DNA from: Strigops habroptila
Taxonomy: Eukaryota; Chordata; Aves; Psittaciformes; Psittacidae
Length of the DNA stretch: 64,000 bases
NCBI RefSeq assembly: GCF_004027225.2
Contig: NC_044301.2
Location: 20,192,098-20,256,097 of the forward strand
Direction of reading: 5' to 3'
Shown piece after piece: positions 18,718-30,147 of this stretch. Position numbers and translations under genes: made by a program. Under the pieces are notes generated by a model that saw only the letters and a list, made by a program, of their open reading frames with translations, did no database searches and was not told where the DNA came from. Each line of letters starts with the position of its first letter. Position 1 is the stretch's first letter.

Positions 18718-21473
18718 TCCTCCCATGAAAGGTGCTGCTCCATTCTCTGGTGAGCAGTTTCCCAGATGGAGTGGAAGAGCTGATTTTACTCCAACTCCTG
18801 TGATCGCGACCACAACAGTGCAACAACAGCAATATGGCACCAACCGAGACTCCCCGTTTCCCATCCATAAGCTGATCTGTAGTCTAGACAGCCAAGGAGT
18901 GATCAGCAGGACCTACTCATCCTTTAATAGCCCCATATGGCCAGTGCAAAAGTCTAATGGAGAGTGGAGACAAACAGTAGACTATGATGGCCTGAATGAA
19001 GTCACACCACCATTGAGTGCTGCCATACCAGACATGCTAGAACTTCATGATGAACTGGAGCCAAAGGCAGCCAAGGGGGATGCCACAATTGACATTGCCA
19101 ATGCATTTTTCTCAATCCCTTTGGCAGCAGAATGCAGGCCACAGTTTGCTTTCACTTGGAGGGGCGTCCAGTACACTTGGAACCGACTGCCCCAGGGGTG
19201 GAAACACAGCCCTACCATCTGCCATGGATTCATCCAGACTGCACTGGAACAGGGGCAAGCTCCAGAACACCTGCAATACATTGATGACATTATCGTGTGG
19301 GGTGATATAGCCGAAGAAGTTTTTGAGAGAGGAAAATAATCCAAATCCTGCTGAAGGCAGTTTTTGCCATAAAACAGAGTAAGGTCAAGGGACGTGCACA
19401 GGAGATTCCATTTTGGGAATAAAATGGCAAGATGGACGTCGCCACATCCCCACAGATGTGATCAACAAGATAACAGCAATGTCTCCACCAACTAACAAGA
19501 AAGAAACACAAGCTTTCTTAGGTGTTGTGGGGTTCTGGAGAATGCACATCCCAAATTACAGTTCAGTTGTAAGCCCTCTCTATCACGTGACCTGGAAGAA
19601 GAATGATTTCAAATGGGGCCCTGAGCAACAACAAGCCTTTGAACAAATTAAATGAGAAATAGTTCATGCAGTAGCCCTTGGACCAGTCCGGACCGGGCCA
19701 GATGTGAAAAATGTGCAGCTGGGGAGAATGGTCCTACCTGGAGCCTCTGGCAGAAAGCTCCAGGGGAGACTCGAGGTCGACCCATTGGCCTTTGGAGTCG
19801 GGGATATAAAGGATCCGAGGCCAGCTACACTCCCACTGAAAAAGAGATACTGGCAGCCTATGAAGAGGTTCTAGCTGCTCAGAAGTAATTGACACTGAGG
19901 TACAGCTCCTCCGGGCACCCCAGTTGCATGTGCTGGCCTGGACGTTCAAAGGCAGGGTCTCCTCTACACATCATGCAACGGATGCTACATGGAGTAAGTG
20001 GGCTGCACTAATTACACAACGAGCTTGAATAGGAAATCCCGGTTGTCCAGGAATTCTAGAAGTCATCATGGACTGGCCAGAGGGCAAAGATTTTAGGATG
20101 TCACCAGAAAAGGAGGTGATGCATGCTGAAGAGGCCCCACCATATAATGAACTGTCAGGGAGAGAAAAGCAATACGCCTTGTTTACTGATGGGTCCTGCC
20201 ATACTGTGGGAAAGCATTGGAGATGGAAGGCAGCTGTGTGGAGTCCCCTGAGACAAGTTGCAGAAACTGCTGAGGGAGAGGATGAATCAAGTCAGTTTGC
20301 AGAGGTGAAAGCCATCCAGCTGGCCTTGGACATTGCTGAACAAGAAAAATGGCCAGTACTTTATCTCTATACTGACTCATGGATGGTGGCAAATGCCCCT
20401 TTGGGTGGTTGCAGCAATGGAAGCAGAGCAACTGGCAACGCAGAAGTAAACCCATCTGGGCTGCTGCACTGTAGCAAGGTATCACTGCCTGGGTGAAGGT
20501 ACGCCACGTAGATGCTCATGTACCCAAGAGTTGGGCCATCAGAACAAAGAACAGGTGGAAAAAGCTGCTAAGACTGAAGTGGCTCAGATGGACTTAGACA
20601 GGCAAGATAAGGGTGAATTATGTTTAGCCCGGTGGGCCCATGACACCTCAGGCCATCAAGGCAGAGATGCAACATATAGATGGGCTCGTGATCGAGGGGT
20701 GGACTTAACGATGGACACTATCACCCAGGTTATTCAAGAATGTGAAACGTGCTGTAATTAAGCAAGCCAAGGGGTTAAAGCCTCTCTGGTATGGAGGACG
20801 ATGGCTGAAGTACAAGTATGGGGAGGCCTGGCAGATTGGCTATGTCACACTCCCACTGACCCGCCAAGGGAAGCGCCATGTGCTTACCATGGTGGAAGCA
20901 ACCACCGGATGGCTGGAAACATAAACTGTGCCCCACACCACTGCCCAGAACACTATCCTGGGCCTTGAGAAACAAGTCTTGTGGCGACACGGCACGCCAG
21001 AGAGAATTGAGTCAGACAATGGGACTCATTTCCAGAACAACCTTATGGACACTTGGGCCAAAGAGCATGGCATTGAGTGGGTATATCACATCCCCTATCA
21101 TGCACTAGCCTCTGGGAACAGTGGGCTGTTAAAAACTACACTGAGAGCAATGGGTGGTGGGACTTTCAAACACTGGGATACACATTTACCAAAAGCCACC
21201 TGGTTGGTCAACAGTAGGGGATCTGCCAACAGGGCTGGCCCAGCCCAATCAGAACTTTTACGTCCTGTAGAGGGGGCTAAAGTTCCTGTGGTGCACCTAA
21301 AGAATTTGTTGGGGAAGACAGTCTGGGTTATTCCTGCTTCAGGCAAAGGCAAACCCACTCATGGGGTTGCTTTTGCTCAGGGACCTGGATATACTTGGTG
21401 GGTAATGCGGGAAGATGGGGAAGTCCGATGTGTACCTCAAGGGGATTTAATTTTGGGGGAAAACAGCCAATGA
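18717..21473 (+). pseudogene. pol of element B (protease missing)
   Basis: RT is open from 18653 to 19339, with LPQGW and YIDDIIVW motifs, then frameshifts. RT continues in 19413-19655. RNase H is in 20068-20496 (FTDGSCH, YTDSW). Integrase lies in 20531-20761, 20742-20924 and 20928-21473, the last with [12 protein letters not shown] and the C-terminal domain. Compared with element A, about 450 bp with the protease are deleted where gag meets RT (near 18805). The order RT-RNase H-integrase with no env is typical of ERV-L. Confidence 0.85.
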
Positions 21474-21882
21474 ACTCAGTTGTATGCTCTTGCCTGCTCT
21501 ATAACACTTTTATAGCCCACCAGCTAGATATCTTCAGGTCGCCAGCAACTGACCCTGACTTCCCTCCGATCATCACCCCAACGAAGAATGAATTTTGACG
21601 AAACCAGATGAGCTCAGCAGTGACCAGACAAGTTTGGCGGTGTCATCAGCAGGCAACAACCCAACACTACATACCATCCCTCCTGCCCTGAAAGACTATT
21701 ACAAGAGATGGAGCCTGACATCACGGACTTGATGAATTCAGCAACTTTATAGGGATTGGTCCATGGACTAAGGAATGATATCTCTCTCTTTGTGTGTCGG
21801 TGTGTGTGTATATATATATATGAGACAAAAGCGATGGTATATTGAAAAATGTGGGATCTGAGCATGACATGAATGGTATGGA

Positions 21883-21897
21883 ATAAGGGGTGGAGAC
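21883..21897 (+). promoter_or_regulatory. Polypurine tract of element B
   Basis: AATAAGGGGTGGAGAC-type purine run directly before the LTR start TGTCCTGGG. The same run precedes the LTRs at 39364 and 57341. Confidence 0.75.
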
Positions 21898-22457
21898 TGT
21901 CCTGGGTTCAGCTATAGCAGTCATTTTTCTCCTTAGTAGCTGGTGTAGTGCTGTGTTTTTGACTTTCAGCCTGGGAACAATGCTGATAACACACCAGGTG
22001 TTTTTAATTGTTGCTAAGTAATATTTACTCTGACCAAGGACTTTCTCAGTCTCATGCTCTGCCAGGGAGGAGGGGAAGCTGGGAGGAAGCAGAGGCAGGA
22101 CACCTGACCCAAACTAGCCAAAGGGGTATTCCATACCATGGCATGTCATGCCCAGTATATAAAGTGGGGGGGAGTTACCTGGAAGGCCCAGATTGCTGCT
22201 TGGGTCGGGCTGGGTATCGGTCGGCAGGTGGTGAGCAATTGTATTCTCTCCCCTTGTTATTTCCCTCATCATTATTGTCATTGGTGGTAGTAGTTTTGTT
22301 TTGTGCCTTGGTTGCTGGACTATTTTTGTGTCGGCCTGTGGGAGTTGCATTCTTTCAATTTTCCTCCTCGTCCTTCCAGGAGCAGTGGGAGGAGGAAGGG
22401 GGGGAGTGGGTGGGCAGCTGTGTGGTTCTGGGTTGCCAGCTGGGTTTAAACCACGAC
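21898..22457 (+). repeat. 3' LTR of element B
   Basis: Starts TGTCCTGGGTTCAGC and ends AAACCACGAC. It lacks a stretch near 22245 compared with longer family members (the GGGCATCACTTGTGTTTATTG region). It is followed immediately by a second copy of the element 3' end. Confidence 0.88.
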
Positions 22458-23240
22458 TTCACCCCAACAAAGAATGAACTTTGATGAAACCAGACGAGTT
22501 CAGCAGTGCCATCAGCATGCAGCAATCCAACACTACATACTATCCCTCCTGCCCTGAAAGACTGTTACAAGAGATGGAGCCTGACATCATGGACTGAATG
22601 ATTTCAGCCAACTTTATAGTGATGGTACATGGACTAAGGAATGATATCTCTGTGTGTGTGTTTATATATATGAGACAAAAGCAATGCTATATATGTTTTC
22701 GACTTTAGTCTGAGAACAACGCTGATAACACACCCATGTTTTTAGTTGTTGCTAAGTAATGCTTACTCTGATCAAGGACTTTTCAGTCTCCTGACCTGCC
22801 AGTAAGGAGAGGCACAAGAAGCCAGCAGGAAGCAGAGACAGGATACCTGACCCAAACTAGCCAAAGGCGTATTCCATACCACAGCACGTCATGCCCAGTA
22901 TAGAAACTGGGGAGAGTTACCTGGAAGGCCCAGATCACTGCTCATGTCGGGCTGGGTATCGATCAGTGGGTGGTGAGCAATTGCACTGTGCATCACTTGT
23001 TTTTACTAGTTTCTTTTCCTTTTCCCCTTTTAGTTTTATATTCTCTCCCCTTGTTATTTCCCTTATTATTGTTAGTGGTGGTAGCAGTAGTAGTTTTGTA
23101 TTATACCTTAGTTACTGGACTGTTCTTAACCTGTGGGATTTCATTCATTCAGTTCTCCTCCCTATCCCTCTGGGATCGGGGGGGGGAGTGAGCGAGCTGC
23201 TGTGTGGTTCTGAGTTACCGGCTGAGCTTAAACCATGACA
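22458..23240 (+). repeat. Second 3' end (3' UTR plus LTR) after element B
   Basis: 22458-22684 repeats the element 3' untranslated region (compare 21570-21845). It joins an LTR lacking about its first 60 bp (22690-23240, ending AAACCATGACA). So two successive 3'UTR-LTR units stand in tandem, as expected from recombination between related elements. Confidence 0.8.
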
Positions 23241-24712
23241 CCAAGACTTGTCAAAACTATTAACTTTTTAATATCATGTTTCTACAGCTATAAGCAAATA
23301 TCATAATTCTCCAGTATGAAAGCAACTCTGGACATAATGTGCTCTTTGGTCCTGTTGTTCTATTGCTTATTCCCACCAAAATATTTTCTTCTAGAAAGAA
23401 AATATTATACAGCTATTTTCATAAAAGTTTGTATTATGTTTAATTCTACACTTGGGTTTTCTACTAACCTTCCAGAGATTTGAAAGATATAAAATATCTT
23501 TTACCTTCCATCCTCCAGCTGGAGAGCTCTCATGTTGACTGGTTACATGGTACAAAACAAAAAAACGGAGGGAGCTTGATACAGCTGTCCAAAAATTATT
23601 ATTTTTCCTTGTGATATTTTATAGGTACATCCTGGACTGTACCAGTGCATGACAACACAAACCACATGTAACAAGATGACTTTGGATACTTAGTATGGTA
23701 CTTAGGATGGATCAATTTGGAACAACTGGAAAATGACTTTTTTTTTAAAGAGGATAAAAGAGATATTTCTGTACTGAGCAACAAAGATGGACAAGTTTTT
23801 AAAGCACATTTTACTAGGATTATGTCAATTGCCATTTTTATTTTGGAATTCATATTAAAAACACATGTAAAAAGCAGTACAAAAACAAGGTAAATGAGAT
23901 CATATTATGGGTACACACTATTTTTCAGGTCAAATCATGCTTGTTTCCCAAGCCAGAAAATGTTATTTTAAATAAGAAGCTAGGATAAAAATACCTGTTG
24001 CCAACTGTTCTCACACTAGAGAATCACATTGGGGTAGGCAGGCACAAAACAAGGCGAAAGTGTCTGTAACAGCACTAAAAAAGCTCTAGCTATGCAACAG
24101 AGGAACAGGAGAGTGCTGAGAGCTGCCCCTCCTCTCTCTCATGTCTGGCCCCAGGGTAACTGTCAAGAAGCGGGACAAAAATCTCAGCAGTCATACCTGG
24201 CTACCACTCCTGTCCCTGTGCCACTGCTGTTGTCACACTGTTCCTTTGCACGCCCCTCAGTCCCAGACACACTTCCCTATGGGGCACCCCATCGATGGAG
24301 GAACACAACATACTCAAATGGACCGGAGAACTATTGCAGTTATGAAACAGGTTTTTCTTGGGTGGATGACAGGCTCTAATCTCTGAAGGAACAACTTGGC
24401 CTATCATACCATAATTTTATTATAAGCAGCTTAATCCTTGTGATGTATCAACATATTTGAAATTTAGATTTTTCACTCTAAAAATCCATATATAGAGTGA
24501 TACAAACTTGCTGTCACAGAAAAGTATTCAGTTTCATGTAGTCAATCATTTTACTTTTAAACAAAGCTAATCTCTCCTGAAAATCAATTTGAACCAATTC
24601 TGGCTCTCAAAAGATTCTCAGTGCCCCAGCTCAGTAGCTAAAACTTCTTCTCACATATTTAGTCAAATGAAATACATGATACAGATCGGCAGATGAAAAT
24701 AATCTGGAAAGG
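23241..24712. other. No gene seen
   Basis: About 1.5 kb of AT-rich single-copy-looking DNA between two LTRs. Short open frames (for example 24092-24379 on plus) have no recognisable motif. I see no RNA gene or repeat. Confidence 0.6.
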
Positions 24713-25263
24713 TGGTGTGGTTTAAGCCCAGCCAGTAACTCAGAACCACGCAGCTGCTTGCTCACTCCCCCTGCTCCCGGAGGGATGGGGAGGAGAATCG
24801 AAAGAATGCAAATCCCACGGGTTGAGATAAGAACAGTCCAGTAACTAAGGTATAGTACAAAACCACTACTACCACCACCAATAATGATAAGGGAAATAAC
24901 AAGGGGAAAGAATACAATTGCTCACCACCCGCCAACTGATACCCAGCCCGACCCAAGCACCAATCTGGGCCTTCTGGGTAACTCCCCCCAGTTTCTATAC
25001 TGGGCATGACATGCTGTGGTTTGGAAACCCCTTTGGCCAGTTTGGGTCAGGTGTCCTGTCTCTGCTTCCTGCCAGCTTCCCATGCCCCTCCTCACTGCAC
25101 GGCATGAGAGACTGAAAAGTCCTTGATCAGAGTAAGCATTACTTATCAACAACTAAAAACATGGGTGGGTTATCAGCGTTGTTCTCAGACTAAAGTCGAA
25201 AACAGAGCACTTCACCAGCTACTAAGGAGGAGAAAAATGACTGTTACAGCTGAACCCAGGACA
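24713..25263 (-). repeat. ERV-L-like solo LTR (minus)
   Basis: Reverse complement of the family LTR: begins TGGTGTGGTTTAAGCCC on plus and ends CTGAACCCAGGACA. It lacks the GCATCACTTGTG segment. No clear target duplication (flanks GGAAAGG and CTTGGGG), so either mutated or recombined. Confidence 0.85.
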
Positions 25264-27429
25264 CTTGGGGATAGTTGTTTCGTTTCTTTGGTTTTTTCTT
25301 CTATCCTTCAGATAAGTGAGGTTTTCTCTATTTGTGTTCTCTGGTTTTGCAAGGCCCTGGTAGAGCACTATTAAGATGATGCTTGCTCTCCTTTTAGGGA
25401 GGGTGATCTTTATTAAATTTTGAGATTAATATAAAGTATTAATTAAGCTATAACTTATAATAGGAGTATAATATTATTAAAATTCATTGTGACATTCATC
25501 CTTTTTGCATGCATTTTTTTAAAAAAGATGGTATATACCCTTTATGCTACATCTGTTTGGTTTTTACGTAGTCTGGAGCTGGTAGCTAATGAAAACTCCT
25601 GATAGGTTACATGGTCTGTCTGTGTACTTAGATTTTACCGAATATCATTTTTTAAAGAGTACTTTAAGAAAAGCATAACTATAGAAATCTTATTCCTGAA
25701 GAAATTATGTTTCACTTCATAATGAAATTGCTGTCCCCGTTTACTAGATACAAAAGCCTTTGTTTTGGTCAAATGACTTTGTCCTTGAAGCTTAGAAGAC
25801 TCCTATAATTTTTTTATTTTTTTTTAATGGAGCATAACTATTAAAATGCAGTGTTACATGTGTAGGTTTAAGAAACAAACTCCTCCCCATCCTGCCTGGG
25901 AGTGAGCAAGCAGCTGCATGGTACTTAGTTACCAGTTGGGTTTAAACCACAACACAAACAACAAAACTAAACAAACACCTCCCCTCTAGAATGTTCTAAA
26001 TGTAAGTAGTGAATATGAACTATTTGATCTACAATTTCCTGTTACTTATAGCAACAGACTGACCTTAATGGGCTAAATTCCAATGTATGTATATATGGAT
26101 TTGTTGGTCTACTTACATTTGCAGCATCTTCTAGCATGTGAGGGTGCTTCTACCACCGCTGTATGCATTCCTATTATATGTTGTACCATTTTTGTTGTTA
26201 AAGTTTATTCAAGAGGAAGAAGTTAGGAATGAGTTGCTCCAAACCTGATAGCATCTTGAAGTGGTTGCTTGTCATCATGCCTGATAACAATAATAAACTG
26301 CACACAGTTAACCTGTTCTACATGTTTGTATCATCTATGGTTTTAATGTACAGACTGATACCCCTTATACTTGATCCTGTATTTTGTATTCCCTGCTGAA
26401 GAGTGCCAGCTAGCTACCAGAGGGAAAGTGCTTTGCACCTCTATGGGGCAGAATTGCTACTTGGTCAGAAGTTGACTTTTAGTACAATAGACATTTTCAT
26501 ACCTATTAAAACAACTTTTACTGCACCAAAGGGGAAGGATGCTCAAAGGCCGGAACCTGACCTTAACATCTTGTCCAGATGGAAACAGCAAAGCGAACAG
26601 ATTGAGGGAAAGGGAAACTTTTCTGGTGTTACCCTAGTATACTAGACTTAGCTTTTATTTCTTCATCCATATCTTTTATTAACTAAAAAAATTAATATTG
26701 TCTCTTTTTAAATGTCATGAATAAATGTGTGTATTTGCATTTCTATTTTACATTGGCTTAATGTAATTTGAAGTGTCTAAATAACATACAAGGCACTTGT
26801 TACCTAAGCATGGGATGAAGTTGTAAACCACAGCACTGGAACAACTTAAGTGTCCTGGTTCCCAAGAATATCCTTTGCTATATCCAAAGTAACTAAGAGT
26901 AATGGAGTGGATACCTATTTTTACTACAGCGAGCAGTAGCCAGTAATTTTCACCATTTATATTAGAAATTGTAATGATAACAATTACATTTATACTTACA
27001 TGGGAATCTGATCCTAAAGTTGGGCAGGAAAGCCATGTGAGCTATGAAGATTTCTAGGGAGGAAAAGAATTCTGATAAGAACAGTAGATTCTACAATGGT
27101 AACTCATACATAGGTGTATACTGTGATACATGAAAGAATGTAAACATTAACATATTTGGATAAATAAAGACCAGTGTCATGACATCACTGGAAATAAGAT
27201 TATCCAAGCCCCTAACTGTTAATAGTTCTATTCATTTTGCTTAGCTTGGTTAGAATCACATCTTCTGAAAAGAAAATGAATGTAGGTTCAAGTTACATTC
27301 ATGTGAAAACTATAAATAGAAGTAACTAACTTATTTTAAAAGGAAAAATAATGCAATTCCTAAAATGCTTTCTGTATTTTCTAATGTAACAGGCTGTAAA
27401 ATGTATAATGAAAGAAACCTTTCTTTCAG
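25264..27429. other. Non-coding, probable PGGT1B intron, with a small LTR remnant
   Basis: AT-rich sequence without supported ORFs. 25882-25953 is a short plus-strand ERV-L-like LTR end (CTCCTCCCCATCC to GTTTAAACCACAACA). Earlier PGGT1B exons should lie upstream if the gene is complete, but I recognised none here or in 23241-24712. Confidence 0.55.
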
Positions 27430-27603
<174 letters not shown>

Positions 27604-28773
27604 TAATAGCTTTAGTTCTTTACTATGACTAAAAATCTATCCATCCAAATAGAAATATTACAGCGATTTGTTTCTTTTCTATTCCTACTTAAATTACTTG
27701 AAAAGTACATTCCTTTTTTGTATTTATATTTTCATTGGAATGTTTGTGCTAGCAAAGTAATCATCTTGGTTGCGTGTGTCTGCTGCAAGTTAAATTAAAT
27801 CTGATCTTTTTTCTTTAAAATTCAATTGAAAATGAAAACAAATTTTTAAAAATTGAGGCCTGAAGTTCCTATAACTTTAAAAAATGCATAAGTAAAACAT
27901 CGCATCACTAAAATCCTCAAAGTTCAATGAGCTCTAGTCCTGCTCTTTTCAATCATATAGAGAATAGATGGAAAAACTAATTACTGAGATCAAGTCAAGC
28001 TTATTAAATGTTCCCAGTCCAGTATATCCCCTTACAGTACAGTAAGGATGTAACATCTTTTCTATTATTAAATTTCTATTACATCTTCTCTGTAAAAAAG
28101 GTGAAGTGTTCTCAGTATACTTTTGGTGTTTTGTTTGTCAATGAAGCTCCTCCTCTTTATTTCACTTTACAAAGCATTTTTTCCAGCAGTTATTTTATAG
28201 GGCAGGTAAAGTTCAGTGCCAAATAGTATGCTTAGTATATTGTTGCTTCTCCCTCCCCCCCCCCCCCCAGTCTTCAGGTTTTGAAAGGCCGATGCTCTTT
28301 CTTCATACTAAAGCATTTCTTGTACTTCAGCATTGTACATACAGTAGTACCCTACATTATGTCTTCATGTACATTGACCATCTTTTGGGTTAGAGACTGA
28401 TTTCATTTATGCACTTCGATTTTGTTTGGAATTATGTATCCATTTTCCCTTTTTAGAAAGGACCCAAAATTGCAGGGCTTTTTTAATGGTTATCTACACT
28501 GCATGTTTTCCCTTTTTGGCAAAGAACTTTTAACATATATCACAACTGAAATGAACTCCATACTCTTTGATTGAAGAAAAAATCATAAAAACTGCCTGTA
28601 TTGAAACAACAACACTGATTTGTGCCAAGAGCTTTTTGAGGCATAGGTTCAGAATTTAACTAGATTAAAATGGTAGAATGATCTGATAATAATTTTGCTA
28701 ATAAACTGATAAACTAATGTCTGTAAAAGTGATTTTGCTCTAAAGTAACTGGTTTGTGGATTTTTTTCTTTAG

Positions 28774-28819
28774 TCTTATGATAATGGCCTGGCACAAGGA
28801 GCTGGACAGGAATCTCATG
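28774..28819 (+). pseudogene. PGGT1B: PGGT1B exon (46 nt)
   Basis: Encodes SYDNGLAQGAGQESH plus one base of the next Gly codon. Acceptor TTTTTTTCTTTAG, donor G/GTAAGA. Frame-preserving and well conserved. Confidence 0.88.
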
Positions 28820-29419
28820 GTAAGAATGCTAACATATTCTATACACATTTTTAAGACTGGAATTGCAAAATTCTGTAAAAAGTGCAGGGTATGTCATGTT
28901 TTTCCTTCTTTTCTGGTTTTAAGGTAGTGGGAAAAAGAGGATCAAATCCAAAACATGCCTCAGAATATATCTTCTTCTCTTAGTTCCAGCTAAGAGACCA
29001 GATGGGCTCTTAATATATCAACTCTGTTATTCTTACCTCATAAATGTTTTGTTGAAAGGTGTTGGCTGTAGTTCTGGTCTCTTGCTGACAGAACAACCTA
29101 TTTCCACATGTAACATTAGTATTCTGTGGATTTATCTGGAGAAATCTTGTGCAATGCATTTGATAATTTCCAGTTTCAGTAGATATCAGTAAAGCCTAGA
29201 AACATTTACTCTGCTAGATTACAGCATCCATTGGGGGTTCAAATCTTGAAGCTGTAGTTAATTTTTGTAAATAGGTGGTAAGGGACTTTAGGAGAAGTTG
29301 CTTGTGGCATGGGAGGACGTAACAGAGTTAGGAGTGAAGTTGAGCCTGGGAAGAAAGGAGGGGTGGGAGAAGGTGTTTTTAGATTTCCTCTTGTTTCTCA
29401 CTATCCTACTCTGTTTAAC

Positions 29420-29679
29420 TGGCAATAAATTAAATTAACTTCCCCAAGTCAAGTCTGCTTTGCCCTTGATGGTAATTGGTGAGTGATCTCCCTGTCTTTA
29501 TCTGGACCCACAAGTTTTTCATCTTATTTTCTCCCCTTGTCCTGCTGAGGAGGGGGATATGATAGAGTGGCTTGGTGGGCACCTGGCAGCCAGCTGAGGT
29601 CAACCCACCCCACTTACCAGTTACTGTCATGGGCAAAACAGACTTGACTTAGGGAAGATTAATTTCATTTCTTGCCAAT
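29420..29679. repeat. LTR-derived inverted repeat
   Basis: About 60-nt arms: 29421-29485 (GCAATAAATTAAATTAACTT, then CAAGTCAAGTCTG) and 29617-29679, its approximate reverse complement (CAGACTTGACTT, then AAGATTAATTTCATTTCTTGCC). Between them lies TGGTGGGCACCTGGCAGCCAGC-like sequence that I recognise as the end of a common avian LTR type. Looks like two LTR pieces joined head to head. Confidence 0.7.
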
Positions 29680-30147
29680 TGTTGTGGTTTAACCCCAGTA
29701 GGCAGCTAAGCCCCACGCAGCTGCTTACTCACTCCCCGATAGGTTAGATAAAGACAGTTTAATAGGTAAAGCAAAAGCTGTGCATGTAAGCAAAGCAGAA
29801 TAAGGAATTAATTCACTATTTCCCATCGGCAGGCAGGTGTACAGCCATCTCCAGGAAAGCAGGGCTTCATCATGCATAACAGTTACTTGGGAAGACAAAC
29901 GCCATCGCTTCAAACATTCCCCCTTCTTCCCCCAGCTTTTTATTTCTGAGCATGATGTCATATGATCAGTTGGGGTCAGCTGTCCCGGCTGTGTCCCCTC
30001 CCAACTTCTTGTGCATCCCCAGCCTCCTCACTCTAGGGGGCAGTGTGAGGAATAAAGAAGGCCTTGACTCTAAGCACAGTTCAGCAATAGCTAAAACATG
30101 GATTTATATCAACACTGGTTTGGTCACAAATCCAAAAAACAGCAGGG
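29680..30147 (-). repeat. LTR (minus), truncated
   Basis: Starts TGTTGTGGTTTAACCCCAG on plus and carries ACGCAGCTGCTTACTCACTCCCC, CACTATTTCCCATCGG and GTTCAGCAATAGCTAAAACATGG, features of a related but distinct avian ERV LTR. It is lost where the CR1 begins. Confidence 0.65.

Larger units (their letters stand above)
16520..22457 (+). mobile_element. ERV-L-like element B
   Basis: Plus-strand element: the last few bases of a 5' LTR (about 16520-16528), primer-binding site (16536-16553), leader with a 5S-rRNA-like segment (17086-17157), gag (17238-18717), pol without protease (18717-21473), 3' untranslated region, polypurine tract and 3' LTR (21898-22457). Most of the 5' LTR is missing; about 185 bp of unassigned sequence separate it from the CR1 ending at 16335. 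Stops and frameshifts throughout make it a relic. Confidence 0.88.

Noticed and set aside
22600-22690. TG/TA microsatellites near ERV-L-like 3' ends as independent loci
   Set aside because: They recur at the same position in elements A, B, C and E and belong to the element's 3' untranslated region.
24092-24386. 95- and 81-codon ORFs between LTRs
   Set aside because: No recognisable motif, no splice context, and both frames are open over the same short GC-richer stretch.
26403-26645. 80-codon ORF in the presumed PGGT1B intron
   Set aside because: Not similar to any PGGT1B exon and no splice signals or family motif seen.
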